Positions 1 to 16,828 of a stretch of DNA of 64,000 nt are shown piece by piece. The notes beneath the pieces are model-generated. The model was not told the origin of the DNA, did no database searches, and was given only the letters and a program-made list of their open reading frames with translations. The stretch is taken from the NCBI GenBank assembly GCA_015039365.1, contig WION01000025.1:328204-392203 (forward strand), read 5' to 3'. Position numbers and translations under genes: made by a program. How positions within the stretch are numbered: position 1 is the first letter of the stretch; each line of letters starts with the position of its first letter. The stretch comes from Amanita rubescens (Eukaryota > Basidiomycota > Agaricomycetes > Agaricales > Amanitaceae).

Positions 1-42
1 TGCCATGTTGGTTGTCAATTGGATGATGACAAAATGGAGTGT

Positions 43-228
43 TCAGGGAGACCAGGATTTCAGCTGGCTCGGCAATGACATCAAGGTAGTGGTGTAGAGA
101 GCTATGTCTGCAATTTGGGAGGAGTGAAGATGTTCAGGAATACAGTCCTGAAACCATTTTAGAGCATGAAGTGAGAGCTTGATGTTGTCAAAGAAGATGA
201 GTGTCTGATGGAACGGTAAAACATTCAT
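43..228 (-). pseudogene. Possible RecQ-like helicase fragment
   Basis: A 61-codon open stretch contains a TLIFF-DN core followed by a helix-like segment ending in L-P/I-P-E-H-L. This resembles the start of the second helicase domain of the RecQ-like helicases that are common repeats in basidiomycete genomes. Nothing else of a helicase is visible: no Walker A or DEAH box lies in the available upstream sequence, which runs out at the window edge. I treat it as a short relic, perhaps carried by the surrounding repeat. It could equally be a chance open frame, so confidence is low. Confidence 0.2.
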
Positions 229-261
229 CCTTGTCTAAGGTAATAATGAAAGAGAGCGAAT

Positions 262-574
262 CAAGGTCACAGTAGTTGTCTAGCCCTCTGATAGACTTAA
301 TACACGCTTTAGATGTTCACAAATGCATTCTATAATAGTTGATAGCAGTTATATCAAGTCTATATCCAAGTGTAGGTACTGTAGTTCCCTACATGTAAGG
401 AAACCTGGCCTGTTTGGTTCTATTTACTACCTATCCCATCAGGCGTGAGTTTAGGTGTCCACTATATCGTGTTTTGTCAACAGATACAACTGCTACACCT
501 ATAAACTAACTTATTATACACAAAAAAAACAAAGAATATAGTATTGTAACACTAAATATAAAGGATTTGAGTGA
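262..574 (-). repeat. Dispersed repeat R1, copy 1 (split by hAT-1)
   Basis: The reverse complement of this stretch matches 20230-20433 plus 21326-21390 (R1 copy 3) and, in part, 18690-18921 (R1 copy 2). The match resumes at 1784-1806 on the far side of hAT-1, so R1 was present before the hAT insertion. R1 contains a short palindromic core around TTCCCTACATGTAAGGAA. No coding capacity and no clear termini are visible. The family is unassigned; a non-autonomous DNA element or solo LTR are both possible. Confidence 0.6.
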
Positions 575-582
575 TATCTGAT

Positions 583-1775
583 TAGTGTTTACAGGTCAGG
601 TCACAATGACCAGAAAATAACTGTAACCTGACCTAACCGCTACCAGTTATAACCTGACCATCAGTCACAGTTATACCGGTCAGTGATCAGTTACAGTTAC
701 AGTTATGGCAAATGGCCCAATTGGTATAACTGGTCTATAACTGGTCATGACTGGTCATGACCAGTGAAACGATCAGAAGAAGGCTGATGCGGAAGTGCGT
801 TCAGCCAAAGGGGCTACGGAGATCAGTCCGAAGGGTGTCTCAGGTGCAGAGAGAGTGCCAAAGACGAAGGTGAACAAGTGGAAGGTGTCTGAAGCACCGA
901 GGAACGAAGGGAATGGAAGGAATCGAACTCGGAATGCAGATGGGGTGATAATCGCTAACTACAACTATGTACACAATGGTATATATACTACGGAGGCACA
1001 AGGTGACCATGTGACAATTCCTGCACCGAGTCTGAGGCCTGTGCATGCGTCCAAACACAAACAATCATCCTCCGGGGTCGAGTATAGGCTCGGAGTGCTT
1101 CGGGGAGCTTCAGAAGGTTTTGGAGATCGGTTCCAATGTAGCCGGAATCAGCTTGTTACACTGGTTATGATGACCAACTTGAAATGGGTTATTTGTTGTG
1201 AACTACACTGTCTATATTATCTTGAATTACCCCATGTCTTGAGCTCTAAAAGTGATACAACTCCAACTTACCCATGTATTTAAAAAGAAATTTTGAAAAA
1301 GATGACTACATGACCACTATACCTCCCAATTCTCTACCTCACAATCTTCAGAGAAATAGCAAAATACTCTGCCAATAATGACACTGCAATTGGCAGAGCA
1401 TTTTCTATTTTTATTTTGCAGATTATCATATACATGCCACCACCAACCATCAGAAAAAATAGCAAAATACTCTGCCAATGACAACACTGCAATTAGTGGA
1501 GCATTTTCTATGTCTATTTGCAAATTATCCTATACATACATGCCACTAACCCTCTGAAAGAATAGCAAAATACTCCACTGGTGATGAGACTGAAATTGGT
1601 GGAGCATTTTCAATTTCTATTTGCAGATTTTTAACTGGTCATAACTGGTTATGCAAGGTTAACCTGACCAGTTGTGACCAGTTACAACTGGTCAGGTTCA
1701 TTCAATAACCAGTTACAGTCACAGTTATTCAAAATTTGGGCAAATAACCTAACCTGACCTGACCTGTAAACACTA
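583..1775. mobile_element. hAT-1, non-autonomous hAT-type element
   Basis: The element is 1193 bp long and flanked by the perfect 8-bp direct repeat TATCTGAT (575-582 and 1776-1783). Its terminal inverted repeats begin TAGTGTTTACAGGTCAGGTC and are perfect for at least 20 bp. Subterminal zones at both ends carry many copies of an AACTGGTCA-type motif, as expected for hAT transposase-binding sites. There is no transposase. The interior has a GC-richer unrelated block (about 780-1130) and a tandem repeat (1349-1640). An 8-bp duplication with a TAGTG end is diagnostic of hAT; mobilisation in trans is inferred. Confidence 0.9.
1349..1640. repeat. Three diverged ~110-bp tandem copies inside hAT-1
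   Basis: The phrase AGCAAAATACTC recurs at about 1358, 1462 and 1565. Each time it is followed by a GGAGCATTTTC-like or GCAGAGCATTTTC segment and then TCTATTTGCA. The three units are diverged but collinear. No function is evident beyond internal expansion of hAT-1. Confidence 0.7.
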
Positions 1776-1783
1776 TATCTGAT

Positions 1784-2742
1784 GTTTAATCACTCAATAT
1801 TCAACAGTTTGTTGTAATGGTTATTGTCTGAGGTATTAGTAAAGGGATGAGGTTAGGTGGGTGAAAACTAGGGTAAGGATGGGCTCACACCCACTTTCAT
1901 GTCTGTGCAGTGAGGGACAGTGACATTGAGGTTAGGTACAAAGGAATGTGAATGGGATCTACTTGCAGTGGTATTACCAACCAAGATGAGGGAGGGTCCT
2001 GTAAAGGAGTCACTGCTTGTGGCTGATCATGGTGCAAGGAAGTGGGAAATTGAGAGTATGCATCTTGAGTATGAATGAACATTGAATGGGTGGCAGGTAC
2101 TTGGTGCCATGTCATGGGTGACAGTGACAGTGACCTGGGCCCATACCTGTGACAAGAAAAATGAAGCAAAGCATTGTGCTAGATAGCATGTGTGAAAGCA
2201 AAGGACAAGATGGTTAAGAGAGACCATACATCAGTGCTATTCTCTTACCCATATCACCACTTCATCATTCATGATGTTATAGAGAATGACATCTACAAAT
2301 GATTTAAGTGGAAAAATCAGCTTCTGATGATTGATGTGACATAGATGCTCACCCTGATCTGAATACACAGGTGAACAGAAGAAGCCTTGCCAAAAATGTA
2401 GCATAAGAGCCTAAATGTTGATGCCTTGTCAGAAGTGTTGACAAGAAAATAACTTGGAAGGCATTGACCTGGTGGTAGTCAGTTGAATGTGCATTTGAGG
2501 AGGAACCCACATTCTCCTCAGCTCCCAGAGCATGCAAGATGGAGTCGATGGTCAACTTAAGGATAGGCACATTTAAGGTTAGGGTTAGGGCAAAGGGTAA
2601 TAAGTTGTGAACCATGAAAGGCAAGGCAGATGGGTGTTTGAGCCTGTTCCTCTCAACCCAGCCACAAGAAACGCTGAGTTGTTGTCTGTAGGAACCAACC
2701 ATCATCTCCCATCCTCTTCCCCATAAGGAGCCATTTGACTTC
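1784..2742. other. No gene found between hAT-1 and hAT-2
   Basis: Apart from the R1 remnant at 1784-1806, this stretch shows only short unsupported open frames, the longest being 118 codons on the minus strand at 2349-2705. None has a motif I recognise. Two adjacent TTAGGG units occur near 2580, but there is no telomere array. Confidence 0.5.
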
Positions 2743-3079
2743 CTTCCAGCTAGTGTTTCAAAGTTCGACTCAGTTCGGTTTTTTGGCCTTGAGGCAACAA
2801 AGTCAGACCGTAGTCGGTCACAGGATTTTTTGCAGGATGGGAAACCGGACCGAAACCGCTTGTGACCGGTTCTGTCACTCCGGTCACGGTTCGCAACCGA
2901 CTTTTGACCGGTTTTAGTCGAGACTGGTCATAAATTGCCAATAGTCGGTTTGAACCGACTATGACTGACTTCAAGTACATGTGGGATGACTCAAAATGCT
3001 GGTGGAGATCTCATTGAATAATTGTCAATTAGCTTGTACACAGTACTACTACTAGTATTGAAGGATAATACACATTCTA

Positions 3080-3796
3080 TCGGATCCGTTATCAAAGTTT
3101 GTGCTACCCTGACATTACAATCGGATTCAGCAACCAAAATTATGCTAGAAACAACCCAGACTCACCTCATAAACTCCTGGATAGAATTTGACAATGTATG
3201 ACCCTTGCTGATGCTCAGAATCATTCTCTCGGATCCGTTATCGAAGTTTGTGCTACACTGACATTACCATCAGATTTAGCGACCAAAACTACCCTAGAAA
3301 TGATTCAGACTCACCTCATAAACTCCTGGATAGAATTTGACAATGTATGACCCTTACTGATGCTCAGGATTGTTCTCCCGGATCCGTTATCGAAGTTCGT
3401 GCTATGCTGACATCCCCATCGGATTTAGTGACCAAAATTACCCTAGAAACGATTCAGACTCACCTCATAAACTCCTGGATAGAATTTGACATGTATGACC
3501 CTAATCGTTCTGGTGCATTCGTAACTGCTTTTCGCACCACGCCGACATCACCAACGGAATCAGCGACCTTGAAAACCTCAGAAGTGAATGATCCTCACCT
3601 TTCAAAGCTCAGTACTCCATGTACATACCCTTATCAAGCCCCTAATACTCAAAACTGTTCTGGCACATTCACAACTGCTTTTCGTGCCACGCTGACATCG
3701 CCATTGGATTTAGCAACCAAAAAAGCATTAGAAGCGAATGATATTTACCTTTCAAAGGTCATTACTCTGTCAACAAACCCTTATCACCTCATCTGA
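3080..3796 (+). repeat. Five ~150-bp tandem units with an open frame (3347-3796)
   Basis: CGGATCCGTTATC recurs at about 3080, 3230 and 3379, so the period is 149-150 bp. Two more diverged units follow, recognised by TTCTGG-GCATTC-AACTGCTTTTCG at about 3505 and 3655. Because 150 is a multiple of three, the last three units read as one open frame of 149 codons with a 50-residue protein repeat. Each repeat has an A-F-R-x-T/x-T-S-P core followed by H/Y-L-S-K. Whether it is translated is unknown, and no family is recognised. Confidence 0.6.
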
Positions 3797-3944
3797 TCAA
3801 CCATGTCATTCTGACTCATTCTGAAGTGCGCTGGTCCATTACAACGATGTCAGATATGCTGAGACATCCTATGGAAGCCAGAGCAACCGCCAGATGGGTG
3901 GAGAAGTGAGTGTGGCAGGAGAGATAACGAGGATAAGCCCAACC

Positions 3945-4973
3945 CACCTGTGTCTCCCTCAATTTGAGCCAATTAATGCTGGTCTTGAGGCACCTTGGCC
4001 CACTAATAAATGGCTGGATATTTAAAACACCCCCTACCAGCGCTAAATCTGCCCCCATTTGTTTTTGAAAATTTTCAACAAGTCCATTTTCCCACACCAA
4101 ATTACCATTTCTGGAAGGTGTGTAAGGTGTTTGTACATGTTATGACATGGGAATTGATCAAAACCTAGGGACAAGTGAATAATTACCTTATTTGGTAAGA
4201 TAGCCAGATTTCCAAATATGGAAATCAAGTTGAGATACCATTTTAGGAAAGTGGTGAGGATGTTTGTATATGTTTGTACATAATTTCCTTTTTTAGATAT
4301 TCATTGATTGATTTTCAGGGTCAAATTTCTAAAAAAGGAAATTGATAATGTAATGTGCGCTTTAGGATCCAGTGGCGGGTTTCCAAAAATGGAAATAGCG
4401 CACTTTGGCCTTGCCATTTTGGGAAATATCTGCTCACTGTTGGTGGTGATGAGCAACAAGAAATTGCAATATCTCCCTTAATACTGAATATTTTTGTGGC
4501 GCTTTTTTTGGAACATATTCCTTATATGTATATGCACCTATCCAACATGTCAGAATGCAAAAAATGTGAGTGGTTTCTGTCAGAATGCAACATGTCTTGC
4601 TCACTGTTGACAACAGTGAGGAGCAACAAATGACTATATCTCCATCAATGCTAGTTATTTCTGTGGCGCTTTTTTTGGTATGTCCCCATTAGGGATATAG
4701 GAAGGTGTTTGACATGTCAGAATACAAATAGTATGTACCAATCATGCCACAAATGAAATTGGTGTGCTCACTGTCTGCCATGATGAGCAGCCATATCTCC
4801 ACCAAAACAAGATCTTTCTGTGGCACTTTTTTTGATTTGGGATCACACATAACAAAGATAAACATTGGGAGGGTCACAACAGAGGATCCCTAGGCAAGAT
4901 CAAGTGGAATCTCCCATTTATCCTGACATGTCAACTTGTCAGCCACTCTTTCTGCATCATGTTCAGTCTTTTG
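3945..4973 (+). repeat. FB-1 left inverted arm
   Basis: It pairs position for position with 14567-15595 (paired coordinates sum to 19540). Small open frames in it are exact mirror copies of frames in the other arm and are not supported as genes. It contains repeated GGCGC-T(7) and GAACATATTCC-type phrases that recur in FB-2 and FB-3. Confidence 0.9.
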
Positions 4974-5089
4974 AGCCCATTCGGGTACCCGATGTACAAC
5001 GTGTTCCCACAGGTCTGATGCTCAGCATTCCGGCTCCCACAAGTCAGATGCCTGGCATCCTGGCTCATCAATTGATATGTGGGTACTAT

Positions 5090-5347
5090 TGTAACGGTCG
5101 ATATTTTATTATCTTTTCTTTTTCTTTTCTTTTCTTTTTATTTACAAGAAGTTCCCATGCTTACATAAGGATTCCGCGGAATGACGGTGTGGGAATAACG
5201 AGTCAGAGTATATATACTGAAGTCTACCTATGTACTCCTTAGCCTTACGATTGTTTCTGTCGTCCATAGACGCAATCAAGTCTCATTTCTCATTCTGCGA
5301 TTCAGTCTCGAGTGTCTTAGTGGTTGTGTCGGGATCACCTCCTAACA
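5090..5347 (+). repeat. Element A 5' LTR
   Basis: It begins TGTAACGG and ends TCCTAACA. It holds a TATA box (about 5209-5215) and, 26-32 nt downstream, the sequence AGCCTTACGATT (5241-5252), which I place at the start of R because it is complementary to the primer site. Confidence 0.95.
5209..5215 (+). promoter_or_regulatory. Element A TATA box
   Basis: TATATA lies 26-32 nt upstream of AGCCTTACGATT. This spacing is right for transcription to start at the self-priming sequence, as in Tf1-like elements. Confidence 0.7.
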
Positions 5348-5348
5348 T

Positions 5349-5360
5349 AATCGTAAGGCT
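5349..5360 (+). promoter_or_regulatory. Element A self-priming primer-binding site
   Basis: AATCGTAAGGCT starts one nucleotide after the LTR and is the exact 12-nt complement of AGCCTTACGATT at 5241-5252, the predicted 5' end of the transcript. No tRNA-type TGG site is present. This is the Tf1/sushi arrangement, in which the folded 5' end of the RNA primes reverse transcription. Element B has a compensating base change. Confidence 0.85.
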
Positions 5361-5656
5361 CTTCACACTACCACACTCGCCTGCTCGTTGTCGTTCACAA
5401 CGGACACGCAAACCATTCGACGGTTGCTGCGCTTGATAGCGCTAGTAGCCCACTTCAGATATATCTACCTCCTCACGCTGCACATCGCGCGTATCCACTA
5501 CCGCTTGATAAACCCGGACTCGAGGGTTAACGAGATAGGACAGGGACTGCTCTAAACTCTGAGTTACAGACCTTGTAAAACTACGATCCGTTCGAGTTTG
5601 GGCGTACCTATTCGATCCATAGGAGAAAACGAACCAGAACCAAACGAACAGTATAA

Positions 5657-11128
<5,472 letters not shown>

Positions 11129-11133
<5 letters not shown>

Positions 11134-11384
11134 CGGTCGATATTTTATTATCTTTTCTTTTTCTTTTCTTTTCTTTTTATTTACAAGAAGTTCCCACGCT
11201 TACATAAGGATTCCGCGGAATGACGGTGTGGGAATAACGAGTCAGAGTATATACTGAAGTCTACCTATGTACTCCTTAGCCTTACGATTGTTTCTGTCGT
11301 CCATAGACGCAATCAAGTCTCATTTCTCATTCTGCGATTCAGTCTCGAGTGTCTTAGTGGTTGTGTCGGGATCACCTCCTAACA
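11129..11384 (+). repeat. Element A 3' LTR
   Basis: It is a near-identical copy of 5090-5347. Its first bases TGTAA supply the stop codon of pol. It is followed by the target duplication ACTAT. Confidence 0.95.
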
Positions 11385-11546
11385 ACTATGGGCTGGGCCC
11401 GGGTAGCGGGTACGGGTTGACATGTTGGGCACCCGGCACTGGCAGCACCCATACCTGCACCACGGGTACAGGTGCGGGTATGGGCCCTATGGGTACGGGT
11501 CAGACCTGGGATACTACCTGGGGACACCTGTATCAGTAAGGGGCCT

Positions 11547-11557
11547 TTATATACATA
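11547..11557 (+). promoter_or_regulatory. TATA box of the Harbinger transposase gene
   Basis: TTTATATACAT lies about 60-70 bp upstream of the ATG at 11616. It is a plausible core promoter for the transposase gene; no other element was identified. Confidence 0.45.
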
Positions 11558-11615
11558 TGTATAGTTTCCCTGTATAAAAACATGGTGAACTACGGTATGA
11601 AAATTCTCATCCAAC

Positions 11616-13087
11616 ATGCCTACACCCATTGATCGACACCTCCGTGCTGAACAAGACCGTGTTCGCCAACATCTTGTAAATGTCTATGGTCTTCTCATCA
11701 CAGTTGTCTTTCCTACAATGATTCGTATCATTCGCCAATATCTCATCAAGGTCCCCTATCATACATCAATTCTTTCAGGAGAAGGCTGGGTCCAGGAACT
11801 GCTTGCAGGGCATCCAAATCGCATACAATGTGAACTGGGTGTATCCAAGCATGTTTTCAAGGCCTTGATTGAAGAGCTTCATGAAATGGGGCACTCAGAC
11901 TCAAGGAACATCACCTTGGAAGAACAACTTGCAATTTTTCTTTATACCTGTGTGACAGGTCTGACAACTCGGCATGTTAGGGAGCGCTTCCAGCATTCAA
12001 ATGAAACTATTTCACGGTAAGTAAAGCCCAAATGTTTCATTAATCTATCTATGTCATTTACAATATGCCCAGTTACTTTCAAAAGATGGTCTTGATTTTC
12101 TCATCAGTTCCTTTCTTTCCAAAGTATGTCAAACAATTAGCACCTGAGGATCAGACACCCAACTTGCATCATCTCCATGGAAACAAGAAGCTTTGGCCAT
12201 TCTTTGAGAAGGCACTTGGTGCAATTGATGGGAGCCACATTCATGTTACACCACCAAACCATCTATGCATTGCTTGCATCAACAGGAAAGGCTATACATC
12301 ACAGAATTGCATCTTCTGTTGTTCATTCAACCTCCTGTTTACCTATGTGCTCACAGGATGGGAGGGATCAGCCTCAGATGCCCGTGTATATCAGAATGCA
12401 ATCGACACTGACCTGGTTATTCCTGAGGGGTGGTACCTGCTGGGTGATGCAGGGTTCCCACATTCAGACAAGCTTCTTGTTCCATATCGAAAAGTTCGTT
12501 ACCATCTTGCTGAATGGGGACGGGCCAGTCTTCAGTATTTATAATCACCCTCTTACTGCTGCATGCACTGATTCTAGATAATGATTAGTCCAAAGAATGC
12601 ACAGGAGCTTTTTAATCTGCGGCATGCACAGGCACAAAATGTCATTGAGCGCATTTTTGGTGTGCTCAAATGACGTTTTCGCATCCTTCTGCTGTCACCA
12701 GAGTATAACATGGAAATCCAGGCACGCATCCCTGCAGCATTAGCAGCAATTCATAACTTCATTTGTATCAATTTGGACTCTGAAGATGTCAAACTTGCCC
12801 TTCCAGTTTCAGTGGAGGCTGAAAACCATCGTTTTGGTGGAGTTGCAGCAGGAGATGATGAGCCGGGTAGGGATCTTCCTAGAGCAGCCAGAGGTGGTGA
12901 GCCAGATGATAATGCTCCATTACCTGCAGAAGGTTCAACAGCAACTGAACGACGTGATCAGATTGCACAAGCAATGTGGGTTCAATACCAAGAGGTGCTC
13001 AGGGCAAGGGCAGAAGCTGAGGAAGAAGGTTCAGAGGAGGAAGATTCAAGTGAAGAGATTGAGAGTGATGAATTTGACAATGAGTAG
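11616..13087 (+). pseudogene. PIF/Harbinger transposase (DDE nuclease), one stop
   Basis: Three exons can be read. Exon 1 is 11616-12016, followed by an intron 12017-12072 (GTAAGT...CAG). Exon 2 is 12073-12534, followed by a second intron 12535-12588 (GTATTT...TAG). Exon 3 is 12589-13087. An N-terminal helical region is followed by the DDE_Tnp_4 nuclease with acidic residues in AIDGSHI, LLGDAGFP and NVIERIFG. An in-frame TGA at about 12671, where relatives have Arg (CGA to TGA), interrupts the product just after the catalytic Glu. The C-terminal tail is acidic. The enzyme would excise and insert DNA together with the Myb-like partner on the other strand. Confidence 0.85.
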
Positions 13088-13157
13088 AGCACATGTGGCA
13101 AAGTACAAACAGGATAGTAGATGATATGATATAAACATGGGTGCTACGTGAGTGGAA

Positions 13158-14349
13158 TTAATTGAGGGAGGGTTGTGGCAGCTGAAGTTTCTTTAATTCA
13201 CGCTCCACATATGCCCTTGCACTGTCATCACGAAGACCAAGAAACCATGCTGCGTTATATGGAATCTTGAAATGTTCACCGATAAGATCCAGATCGTCGT
13301 CTGAGAGGTTGTATCCCTGCACTCTTTGGGCTGCAGACTGAATTTGCCCTTCAGGCATAGCCGTCGCTGTACGGAATACATCACCTGCACTATTGACAGA
13401 GCTCTGCAGTCCATTCAACAGCATTACGTGTGAGGGGGCCTCGTCAGTGGCCTTTCTTGAGCTCCACTTAGCACGTCGTCCATCAGACCCTCCGCCATCC
13501 GATTTTCGTTTGAGGCTACCCGATGTAGAACTGACCCCAGTTGTCGTAGATGGGAGACTTGAAAGACGGCCTGAAGAGGATTGCGGAACAGAGGGCAGGG
13601 ATACAAATGGAAGTGGAGGATGGGGCAGCATGGAGCCACGATCATCGACAATCATCTCCACATCGTCATCTTTGGGCAGAGCTGAGGGAACAGAGAGGGA
13701 TTGTGGTGGCAGAGCGGCAGCCGAGCCAGAGGAAGTGGAGGCAGACTGTGGGTAAGCGGCCGAGCCCGATGAAGTACTTGAGCTTGCATGAAAAGCGAAG
13801 TGGCCTTGCACAGTCAAGTTGGGCTCAATCACGTCACATAGCCGCTGATAAAATGGAAAACCATGCTTCTTGAACATGGCAAGGTCCTTATCCTTTTAAT
13901 ACAGCACATGTAAATTGAGGGTACAAGTGATAAATACGAAAGACGCACCTTTGAATGCGCAGCAAGATAATCGCCAAAAACCTTCTCCTCTGCCTCTGTA
14001 GTAACATTTGCACTGCTCTCCTCAGTGAAGCTCATACCAGAGCTATCACAATATTTCGTGACAGCTTTAAATGATGTCTTTAGCTGGATACACTATCGAT
14101 TGATCATGTTTGGACCGTGGAAATGACAAGCAGACATACTGCTGACCACTTGGTTTTAACCTGTGCAGCAGCACGGCCAGGTGAACCAGGAACTGCAGAT
14201 ACGGCTGCAGCTGCAGCCTTAAGCTGCTGCGCATTAAAATTTGCCTGGGTCTTAATCCCTGGCTGGTCGCTTGCCCAGCTGATCAAAGCATCCGTCTCGG
14301 CTTCAGTCCAGTTCCTGTTTGCTGAGGGTGGATTGGATGAGGTAGCCAT
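13158..14349 (-). CDS. Harbinger Myb/SANT-like DNA-binding protein
   Basis: The likely ATG is at 14349. Exon 1 carries the trihelix start NWTEAETDALISWA and ends at KTKWSA, where a GTATGT donor follows. The domain resumes in 14035-13945 (acidic, ending FGDYLAAHSK before a GTGCGT donor). It ends in the last exon (up to about 13890) with FKKHGFPFYQRL, the usual end of Harbinger Myb/SANT domains. A Ser/Pro-rich middle and a C-terminal segment follow to 13158. In this superfamily the protein brings the transposase to the element ends. Exon limits are inferred, and the first intron (about 14036-14140) is the least certain. Confidence 0.7.
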
Positions 14350-14566
14350 ATAGTAGATGATGTACTGATAGAGAATAAGAATGTGGTAGAAGAGAACAGC
14401 AGCGTGGAGGCGACGGATGCGATTGTGTCGATCTTGACAAATTTTATCGATGGTGGTGGGAAACATCACATTTGTAGCTCCGACTGAGGGCTCGGGTTTA
14501 TCCGATGGTCCGCTGCATCAGACCTGTGGGAACACGTTGTACATCAGGTACCCGAACGGGCTCTTT

Positions 14567-15595
14567 GAAAAGACTGAACATGATGCAGAAAGAGTGGCTG
14601 ACAAGTTGACATGTCAGGATAAATGGGAGATTCCACTTGATCTTGCCTAGGGATCCTCTGTTGTGACCCTCCCAATGTTTATCTTTGTTATGTGTGATCC
14701 CAAATCAAAAAAAGTGCCACAGAAAGATCTTGTTTTGGTGGAGATATGGCTGCTCATCATGGCAGACAGTGAGCACACCAATTTCATTTGTGGCATGATT
14801 GGTACATACTATTTGTATTCTGACATGTCAAACACCTTCCTATATCCCTAATGGGGACATACCAAAAAAAGCGCCACAGAAATAACTAGCATTGATGGAG
14901 ATATAGTCATTTGTTGCTCCTCACTGTTGTCAACAGTGAGCAAGACATGTTGCATTCTGACAGAAACCACTCACATTTTTTGCATTCTGACATGTTGGAT
15001 AGGTGCATATACATATAAGGAATATGTTCCAAAAAAAGCGCCACAAAAATATTCAGTATTAAGGGAGATATTGCAATTTCTTGTTGCTCATCACCACCAA
15101 CAGTGAGCAGATATTTCCCAAAATGGCAAGGCCAAAGTGCGCTATTTCCATTTTTGGAAACCCGCCACTGGATCCTAAAGCGCACATTACATTATCAATT
15201 TCCTTTTTTAGAAATTTGACCCTGAAAATCAATCAATGAATATCTAAAAAAGGAAATTATGTACAAACATATACAAACATCCTCACCACTTTCCTAAAAT
15301 GGTATCTCAACTTGATTTCCATATTTGGAAATCTGGCTATCTTACCAAATAAGGTAATTATTCACTTGTCCCTAGGTTTTGATCAATTCCCATGTCATAA
15401 CATGTACAAACACCTTACACACCTTCCAGAAATGGTAATTTGGTGTGGGAAAATGGACTTGTTGAAAATTTTCAAAAACAAATGGGGGCAGATTTAGCGC
15501 TGGTAGGGGGTGTTTTAAATATCCAGCCATTTATTAGTGGGCCAAGGTGCCTCAAGACCAGCATTAATTGGCTCAAATTGAGGGAGACACAGGTG
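14567..15595 (-). repeat. FB-1 right inverted arm
   Basis: It is the reverse complement of 3945-4973 with no differences detected by eye, including the small mirrored open frames. Identical arms imply a young insertion or ongoing gene conversion between the arms. Confidence 0.9.
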
Positions 15596-15832
15596 GCCCA
15601 ACCACAGATGTTGTGACACTGGCAGTCATATATGTCACCGACCTTGGTTCTGACCAGTCCTGACCGGTTTTTTCCAACTCTGAATTTGCCCCGAGATTTG
15701 CATAACCGGAGTCGAGACCGATTAGGACCGGTCACTAACTGGAGTTGCGGTTCGGTTTTTGATCGGTTATTTCCAGTTCAACTCCAGTTCAGTCTCAACT
15801 CTGAGACCTGACTTTGAATCACTACTTCCAGC

Positions 15833-16828
15833 TCATCCTGCTGCCAGCTGGGCAGCTTCCTGGTCCCATTTTGGGTCCTATGCAACTCTCATGAAACCAT
15901 TGCTAACCCACCTCTAGCTAAATGCAAACTTGAAGCACTTGTAACTTCTGATACCAAACATGCCATGACAGATTCCTCAATTCATGCATGAGTATTGTAA
16001 GATTTTTTGAGCCATGGGCACACCAGAACTCTTCAACTTGTAACTTCTGATACCAAACATGCCATGACAGATTCCTCAATTCATGCATGAGTATTGTAAG
16101 ATTTTTTGAGCCATGGACACACCAGAACTCTTCAACTGCTGACCCCCATACCCCAGAAATTTACATTCACCATCCCAACCCAGGTAAATGCCCAAATCAT
16201 CAGCAATGCTTTACCTTTCTCTGGGAGAAGTTGAGGAGCATCTGTCCATCACTGAAGTTGGAAACTAGGAGGTCATGGGAAATTTGGTGTGGTCATGTAG
16301 GACAGAATTTGAAGAATCTGATGAGCAACCCGTATTTCCATCCCATTTTTAAATTTAATTATTAATGCTGATGTTCTAGACAGATTTGGATCCTAATTCA
16401 AAATATGAATATTGCCCACCCTGATAAGCTGTAGAATAGAAGGGTAGCCCGGAAGGCAGAAGAAGACCAGGTAATTGACCTGTCAACAGACTCTGATGGG
16501 ATGGATGAGGGCACCCCTGGCCCCACAAAACCATTTACCAACACTGGACCTGCTGGCTCCTTGAAAGATCTCATGCACAGGGAGTATCAGCAAAGAACCA
16601 TCACCCCATGGGATCATCTTTCAGAAGAGCAGAGGGCATGGAGCACAACATACATGGCTGGCTCTTTCAGGGTACTAACCCAAACAGAAGCCTCTGAATG
16701 TTAATGCCACTGACACATTCAAAAATAGCTGCTACCAGCCTTAGGTGAGCCTGCAACTTTTCCATTATCAGATCCCAATTGTGGCCATTCAAGTGTCTCA
16801 GACTAGCAGATCCTTACATATGCTAACC
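15833..16828. other. No supported gene; 99-bp duplication
   Basis: The only structure is a direct 99-bp duplication (15937-16035 and 16036-16134). A short plus-strand frame at 16501-16704 reads as a hydrophilic protein-like fragment, but no homologue is recognised and nothing else supports it. Confidence 0.5.
15937..16134. repeat. Direct 99-bp tandem duplication
   Basis: The phrase ACTTGTAACTTCTGATACC starts at 15937 and again at 16036. The copies differ by a single base that I can see (ATGGGCAC versus ATGGACAC), so the duplication is recent. Confidence 0.85.

Larger units (their letters stand above)
11390..14513. mobile_element. PIF/Harbinger gene pair in the FB-1 loop
   Basis: A Harbinger transposase (plus) and a Myb/SANT-like DNA-binding protein (minus) converge with 71 bp between their stops, the usual two-gene content of this superfamily. 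I could not find Harbinger inverted ends or a 3-bp duplication. The left flank (11390-11530) is a GC-rich GGGTACGGGT-like minisatellite. The pair may be a decayed Harbinger insertion in the loop, or the coding core of FB-1 itself. Boundaries are approximate. Confidence 0.6.

Noticed and set aside
2570..2595. Two TTAGGG units resembling telomere repeat
   Set aside because: Only two units in AT-rich sequence; no array on either strand.
4355..4633. 92-codon frame repeated in all FB arms
   Set aside because: It appears in mirrored pairs because the arms are palindromic, is AT-rich and lacks any domain; not supported as a gene.
11390..14513. Harbinger terminal inverted repeats around the transposase pair
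   Set aside because: GGGCCCGGGT on the left and GGGCTCGGGT near 14490 are in direct, not inverted, orientation, and no 3-bp duplication is clear.
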